Assembly (NCBI GenBank): GCA_023212645.1
Contig: JALBYC010000020.1
Coordinates: 62,001 to 126,000, forward strand
Reading direction: 5' to 3'
Source of the DNA: Farysia itapuensis
Lineage: Eukaryota > Basidiomycota > Ustilaginomycetes > Ustilaginales > Ustilaginaceae
DNA length: 64,000 nucleotides
Part shown: positions 61,063-64,000 of the stretch, piece by piece
Layout of the letters: the number at the start of each line of letters is the position of its first letter
Numbering within the stretch: position 1 is the first letter of the stretch
The notes under the pieces: generated by a model
The model's database searches: none
The model's input: only the letters and a program-made list of their open reading frames with translations
What the model was told of the DNA's origin: nothing
Made by a program: the position numbers and the translations under genes

Positions 61063-64000
61063 ATGTCGGCTATCACTAACGAGCTCGGCGAGCGCGTCGA
61101 GCCCGCTTACAAAGGTATGTGAATCCACCAGTCTACTCATGTATGCCGAATTGCTCACGTTCCTGCCCATTCCACAGGAAATCTCACCGACTCGCAGCAG
61201 AAAGATCTCCGCGAAATCTGGAGACGCCTATTTGAGCTCTTTGAGAAGAACAAGGAGAAATCGGCAGAGATTGACCGAAACGGAGGCCCACAGTCAGCAG
61301 CCGGCAAGAACTCTTCCTCCGGCGGCGGAAAGGAGAAAGATGGCAAGGATGCTGGCAAAGACATTCCAAAGGATGACAAGGCCAAGGAAGAAGCAAAGAA
61401 GCAGGAGGAGCTCAAGGAGATGAACGAGTTCATTGACAAATACGGTGGCCCCATTTTGCAAAGAACGGTATGGGAGTTCACAAAGATGGACCATCCAGAC
61501 ACCTCTGTCCTCCGTTTCCTCCGTGCCCGAAAGTGGGACATTGACCGAGCTCTGGCCATGTTGGCTGCTGCTTGCAAGTTCCGTCTTGAGAAAGACGTCG
61601 AAGGCATCATCTACAAGGGAGAAGAGGGTCTCAAGGACGTTCCTGGCTTCCTCAACCAGTTCCGTCGAGGTATTTCATACATCAAGGGAAACAGCGACAA
61701 GGGAGAGTTCCCCGTCTACTTTATCCACGTCGCCCGTCACTTTACCAGCGCACAGAAGCACGAAGTGCTCCAACAGTTCGTTCTTCTCGCCATGGAGAAT
61801 GCTCGTCAGCTCACCACCCCACCTTACGAGAAAGCTGTCGTCATCTTCGACATGGCTGGCTTTGGTCTCAAAAACATGGACTGGCAGTGTGTCTTGTTCC
61901 TTGTCAAGTGTCTGGAAGCTTACTACCCCGAGTCCTTGCAGCGTATCTATGTTCACGGTGCCCCTTGGATTTTCAAGGGTATCTGGCAGGTCTTGCAACC
62001 CATGTTGGATCCCGTCGTCCGAGACAAGATCAAATTCTCGAGCAAGGCCGGCGATCTGTCTGACTATGTCTCGCTTGCCAAGCTCCGAAAGGGAATGGGC
62101 GGAAACATGGACTGGGAGTGGGATTACATTGAGCCGCAACCTGGCGAGAACGATACCCAAAAGGACACCAAATCCCGCGACAAGATCGCCGCAGAGCAAA
62201 AGAAGCTGATCGACGAATTCGAAGAGGTCACCAAGAAGTGGATGAAGACCAACACTGACGAAGAAGACGAAGAGTCGACTCACCGACGAGAGGTGCTTGG
62301 CAAGCAACTTCGACTCAAGACATACCAGATTGCCCCCTTTGTACGTGCCAAGAATGTTTACCAGCGATCTGGTATTCTCAAGGATGATGGCTCCTTCTCG
62401 TGGGAATACCCTCAGAGTGATGGCAAGGTCGAGAAGCAGACCGTCAACGACCGACACTGCTACGGCGCCCTCATCAAATGGCTTCAGGACAACAACGAGG
62501 ACACTCTCGAGGACTCGTTCGGTCACAAGAAGCTCTTTGAGCTGTGTGAAGACGGCTCGATCAAGGAATCGTACAGCGGTGGTGGCTCGGACAGCAAGAG
62601 CACAACTTCCAAGAAGTCCAAGTCGAGCAAGAAGAACGCCGGTGCCGCCGAGGGAGCCGCTGCCGGGGCTGCTGCCGGTGCTGCCGCAGGCGCAGGTCTG
62701 AAGAAGTCCAAGAGCAAAAAGTCGACCAAGGAGGCCGAGCCGGAACCTGAGCCGGAACCCGAAGAGGATTCTGAGGAGGAAGAGCCCGCCCGCAAGCCGC
62801 GACGATCGTCGAGCAAGAACCTGGCGCGAAAGCCAAGCAAGAAGGAGGAGCCCGAGCCCGCACCTGTTGATGGTGAGCCGGAAGAGCAGCCTCAGTCTTA
62901 CTCTGGTGCCGCTGTCGGCGCCGTGACTGGTGTTGCTGCCGGAGCTGCAGGCGCTGTCGTTGGTGGCCTCAATTATCTTCGAGGCGGCAACAAGAATGGC
63001 AATGCCGCCTTTAAGGATGTCAATGAAGAGGATGCTGAGCATCCCGACGATGCGGAAGACTTTGAATCGCCTGAAGAGGACGAAGACGACCGTCCACGAC
63101 AGCGACAGCAACCTCGACTCGCAGCACATCACTACGACGATGAGGATGACGAGGGAGACGAGGACGACCTTGACGACGACCAGCTATCAGACTACTCTGA
63201 CGAGTCCATCACACCCGACACTGCCATTGTGCCAGATTACATGCAGCAGAAGATCACTGCAGCCGACTGCCGCATTGATGACAACGACTGCCGCGAAGAT
63301 CTGGCCACCGTGCGTGAGGCCATGGCGCTCTTCCTCAACTCGCGTATGCGCGAAGCGGAGGAACTCTGCATGTCGGGTGCTGGAACGCGTCTGTACAAGG
63401 CCGAGGGTATGGCACTCATCAACGCCGTCAAGTCAATCATGACCTTTGAACCGCAAGACTTTGAAACAGCCATCCTGTGCTGTCGTCACTCGATGAAGAT
63501 TGCCTCGTTCCTGCGCAAGAAGCAGGGCACCATCAACAAGCTCATGGGCGGCAACAAGATGAGCAACTACCGATCCATGAGTCTCGTGCAACTCCATGCT
63601 GAGCTCGTCTTTGCCGAATCGCAGCTGCTCAAGTCGGTGCTCGGCATTTTCTACTCTGGCGACAGTATCGCGTTTGTCAAGCAGGCTTTCAGTCTGCGTT
63701 CGGCCTACTTCCATGTGCGGGAGCTCTTCAAGTTCGTCGAGCAGGTGGACGCCGAGGCCGAAGAGGCTGAGGTGTCGGGCAAGAAGCACACTGCCATCTA
63801 TCTTGACCAGGACTTCCGATCGGGTGTCTACGTCGGCAACGGTGTCTGCTCGCTGGTGTTGTCCATGCTACCCACAAAGACGCTGAAGCTGATGGAAGGA
63901 TTTGGCTTTGTCGGTGATCGCAAGTTTTCGCTTGATCTGTTTGCTCGTGCTGGTGGCTGGAGCAAGAGCAAGCCTCTGCCTTCGATCTCTGCCGACGAGG
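61063..64000 (+). CDS. Sec14-like CRAL-TRIO protein fused to an Iml2/TTC39 domain (partial, runs off the right end)
   Basis: Exon 1 is 61063-61114, intron 61115-61177 (GTATGT...CACAG), and exon 2 runs from 61178 past the window end; 958 codons are visible with no stop. Lys/Glu-rich N-terminus; CRAL-TRIO helical part TSVLRFLRARKWDIDRALAM (about 128-147); lipid-binding domain (about 190-340: FPVYFIHVARH, AVVIFDMAGFGL, YYPESLQRIYVHGAPWIFKG). A Lys/Ser/Glu/Ala-rich linker contains a glycine-zipper-like hydrophobic stretch GAVTGVAAGAAGAVVGGL (about 597-614). From about residue 706: TVREAMALFLNSRMREAEEL, LHAELVFAESQLLKSVL and LPTKTLKLMEGFGFVGDRKF, typical of the Iml2/TTC39 (DUF3808) family. Sec14 relatives move phosphatidylinositol and other lipids; yeast Iml2 acts in lipid-droplet-linked inclusion clearance. 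The fusion is discussed under findings. Confidence 0.85.

Noticed and set aside
61675..63132. 485-codon open frame antisense to the Sec14-Iml2 gene
   Set aside because: A shadow frame produced by biased codons of the sense gene; the sense frame has clear domains.

Overview
The window is nuclear DNA from a basidiomycete fungus, most likely a smut-lineage (Ustilago-like) member of the Ustilaginomycotina. The basis is: compact genes, many of them intronless; short introns (mostly 52-70 nt) with GTAAGT/GTGAGT-type donors; pyrimidine-rich leaders; low-complexity Ser/Pro/Gln-rich tails; and protein families such as Nce101, an intersectin-type Pan1/Cin1, Zrg17, Ssp120 and Ent3. The genus is inferred from style, not proven. 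I saw no tRNA, rRNA, transposon, CRISPR array or replication origin. I found 26 protein genes, two of them cut by the window ends.

Layout. 1-11.1 kb: a truncated unknown gene, RIB7 (riboflavin), a sphingoid-base kinase (LCB4 type) and a very large endocytic scaffold (EH, coiled coil, WH2, SH3, SH3, tandem UIM, DH, PH) on the minus strand. 11.3-20.6 kb: small NCE101, a RING-H2 E3 ligase with a predicted N-myristoylation signal, and a triple-domain paladin-like phosphatase. 21.9-32 kb: an amino-acid permease with a long GATA/CCAAT-bearing promoter, a large FHA/AT-hook chromatin-type protein, the HIT protein HNT1, the prolyl isomerase PIN1, an SDR lacking the catalytic Tyr, and a CaM kinase. 32-43 kb: a ZRG17-like zinc transporter subunit with a huge His tail, HIS1, ENT3, MAS1, TRM82 and SSP120. 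44.7-64 kb: a putative helix-loop-helix regulator, LEU1, a 63-residue HMG/YABBY-like protein, a large divergent kinase, PAP1, a single C2H2-finger protein and, running off the right end, a Sec14-like protein fused to an Iml2/TTC39 domain.

There are no operons. Genes mostly alternate as divergent pairs sharing 180-400 bp promoters and convergent pairs separated by 60-115 bp. Recurring themes are membrane traffic and endocytosis (PAN1, ENT3, SSP120, LCB4, Sec14-Iml2) and amino-acid biosynthesis or uptake (HIS1, LEU1, permease).

Splice sites were assigned by eye from donor/acceptor consensus plus reading-frame and family continuity. Every spliced model listed keeps frame, and its coding length divides by three where complete. 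The most interesting items are the Sec14-Iml2 fusion, the UIM-bearing intersectin-like gene with an intron whose retention ends the protein just after the second SH3, the Ki-67-like FHA/PP1-motif protein, and the Zrg17-like subunit with a degenerate zinc site and His tail.
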